A stretch of DNA of 64,000 nucleotides from Selaginella moellendorffii (lineage: Eukaryota > Streptophyta > Lycopodiopsida > Selaginellales > Selaginellaceae), in NCBI RefSeq assembly GCF_000143415.4, contig NW_003314400.1, forward strand, positions 202,923-266,922, read 5' to 3'. Below are positions 63,483 to 64,000 of this stretch, piece by piece (the stretch's first letter is position 1; each line of letters begins with the position of its first letter). The notes below the pieces were generated by a model, which was not told the origin of the DNA, made no database searches, and saw nothing but the letters and a program-made list of their open reading frames with translations. The translations under genes were made by a program, and so were the position numbers.

Positions 63483-64000
63483 GCGGTAAAGAACGGGTTT
63501 TTTCGTGTGCTCTGAGTGGGAGCACAAGATAAACTGCTGGTACGTTGGTACTTCTCTGACGCGGTGCCTCTTTTCATCTCGCCCATTGTAAACGTCCTCG
63601 GGAGAGCACTCCGAGATTGGCAGCTTGGAGGCCATGCAGCAGGATTTATGGAAATGAATTCGATGACGAAGTCCTGATGGTCTGCGGCCATTTCGCTGCT
63701 GCTGCTGTGTCAGAATTGCTTTGGGGCCAGTAGCAGCAAACCCCCTTCCTAGCGTACCATGAAAGCTTGAAACTTTCCGGAACTTCTAACCTTGAGCTTG
63801 AGACGCGCATTTGTGATGTCCGACCAGTCCACAAGACCTCTACAAAGCAAAACTCTGCTTTGAGTACAAAACATCGAAAGTAACTTCAGGCCAAGTCACA
63901 AGCAAAAGCTCGCTAACGAATTTGCAAGGATACATGTTTTTGGCGCGTTCTTCTTGCACAGCTCCTGTGGTTAATGCAAGAATGACCATCGATTGAGCAA
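63483..64000 (-). other. Right flank, possible exons of an unidentified gene
   Basis: On the minus strand, MASKLPISECSPEDVYNGRD and the sequence up to HSEHTKKPVLYRWP (63635-63480) are open up to the Copia insertion. An upstream piece VDWSDITNARLKLK may be a preceding exon. No family is recognised, so I leave the type open. If real, the element interrupts it. Confidence 0.35.

Overview
The window looks like nuclear DNA of a land plant, most likely a lycophyte such as Selaginella. Evidence is the many short GT-AG introns (about 45-75 nt), the abundance of PPR genes and gene fragments, plant-type MED16, phospholipid:sterol acyltransferase (PSAT), Dof, extensin and xylose isomerase homologues, and a plant Ty1/Copia element. 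There is no prokaryotic gene organisation.

1-3.1 kb: a secreted extensin-like proline-rich protein, followed by a PLS-class PPR gene whose C-terminal E region is cut short. 3.4-41 kb: a mosaic of repeated gene pieces in both orientations. The pieces are MED16 (one near-complete copy at 17.4-21.6 kb, one truncated inverted copy at 28.8-32.1 kb and several 3'-exon fragments), PSAT (four copies here plus one at 55 kb, none intact), a decaying PLS-type PPR gene, a P-class PPR gene, a small protein with a C-terminal CaaX box (two copies), and an AT-rich gene for a protein with two retropepsin-like domains (four copies, two intact). Two large inverted repeats can be read directly from matched coordinates. 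Position pairs in MED16 sum to 49,491, and pairs in the 32-40 kb region sum to 72,551, so these arms are almost free of indels.

40.4-45.4 kb: a broken xylose isomerase gene fused to a copy of the MED16 5' flank, a BSD-domain gene fused to the N-terminal part of an SNF2 helicase, a degenerate tRNA-Leu-like sequence, and an unidentified reading frame with two in-frame stops. 45.8-49.8 kb: a tandem array of roughly 1.0-kb units, with one further unit in the opposite orientation. 50-54 kb: a prokaryote-like STAND/archaeal-type ATPase gene with one premature stop, a divergent Dof transcription factor and a cytochrome P450 fragment. 54.6-57.7 kb: the fifth PSAT copy, a PPR pseudogene and a SET-domain fragment. 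58.955-63.477 kb: a complete Ty1/Copia retrotransposon on the minus strand with two LTRs, a 5-bp target-site duplication and a primer-binding site, but with a frame-broken pol.

The genes do not form a pathway. The main story is repeated capture, inversion and duplication of host gene segments. The most unusual items are the two-domain retropepsin-like gene amplified with the MED16 5' flank, and a templated palindrome that destroys the catalytic serine region in every PSAT copy. I saw no CRISPR array, intact rRNA or intact tRNA gene.
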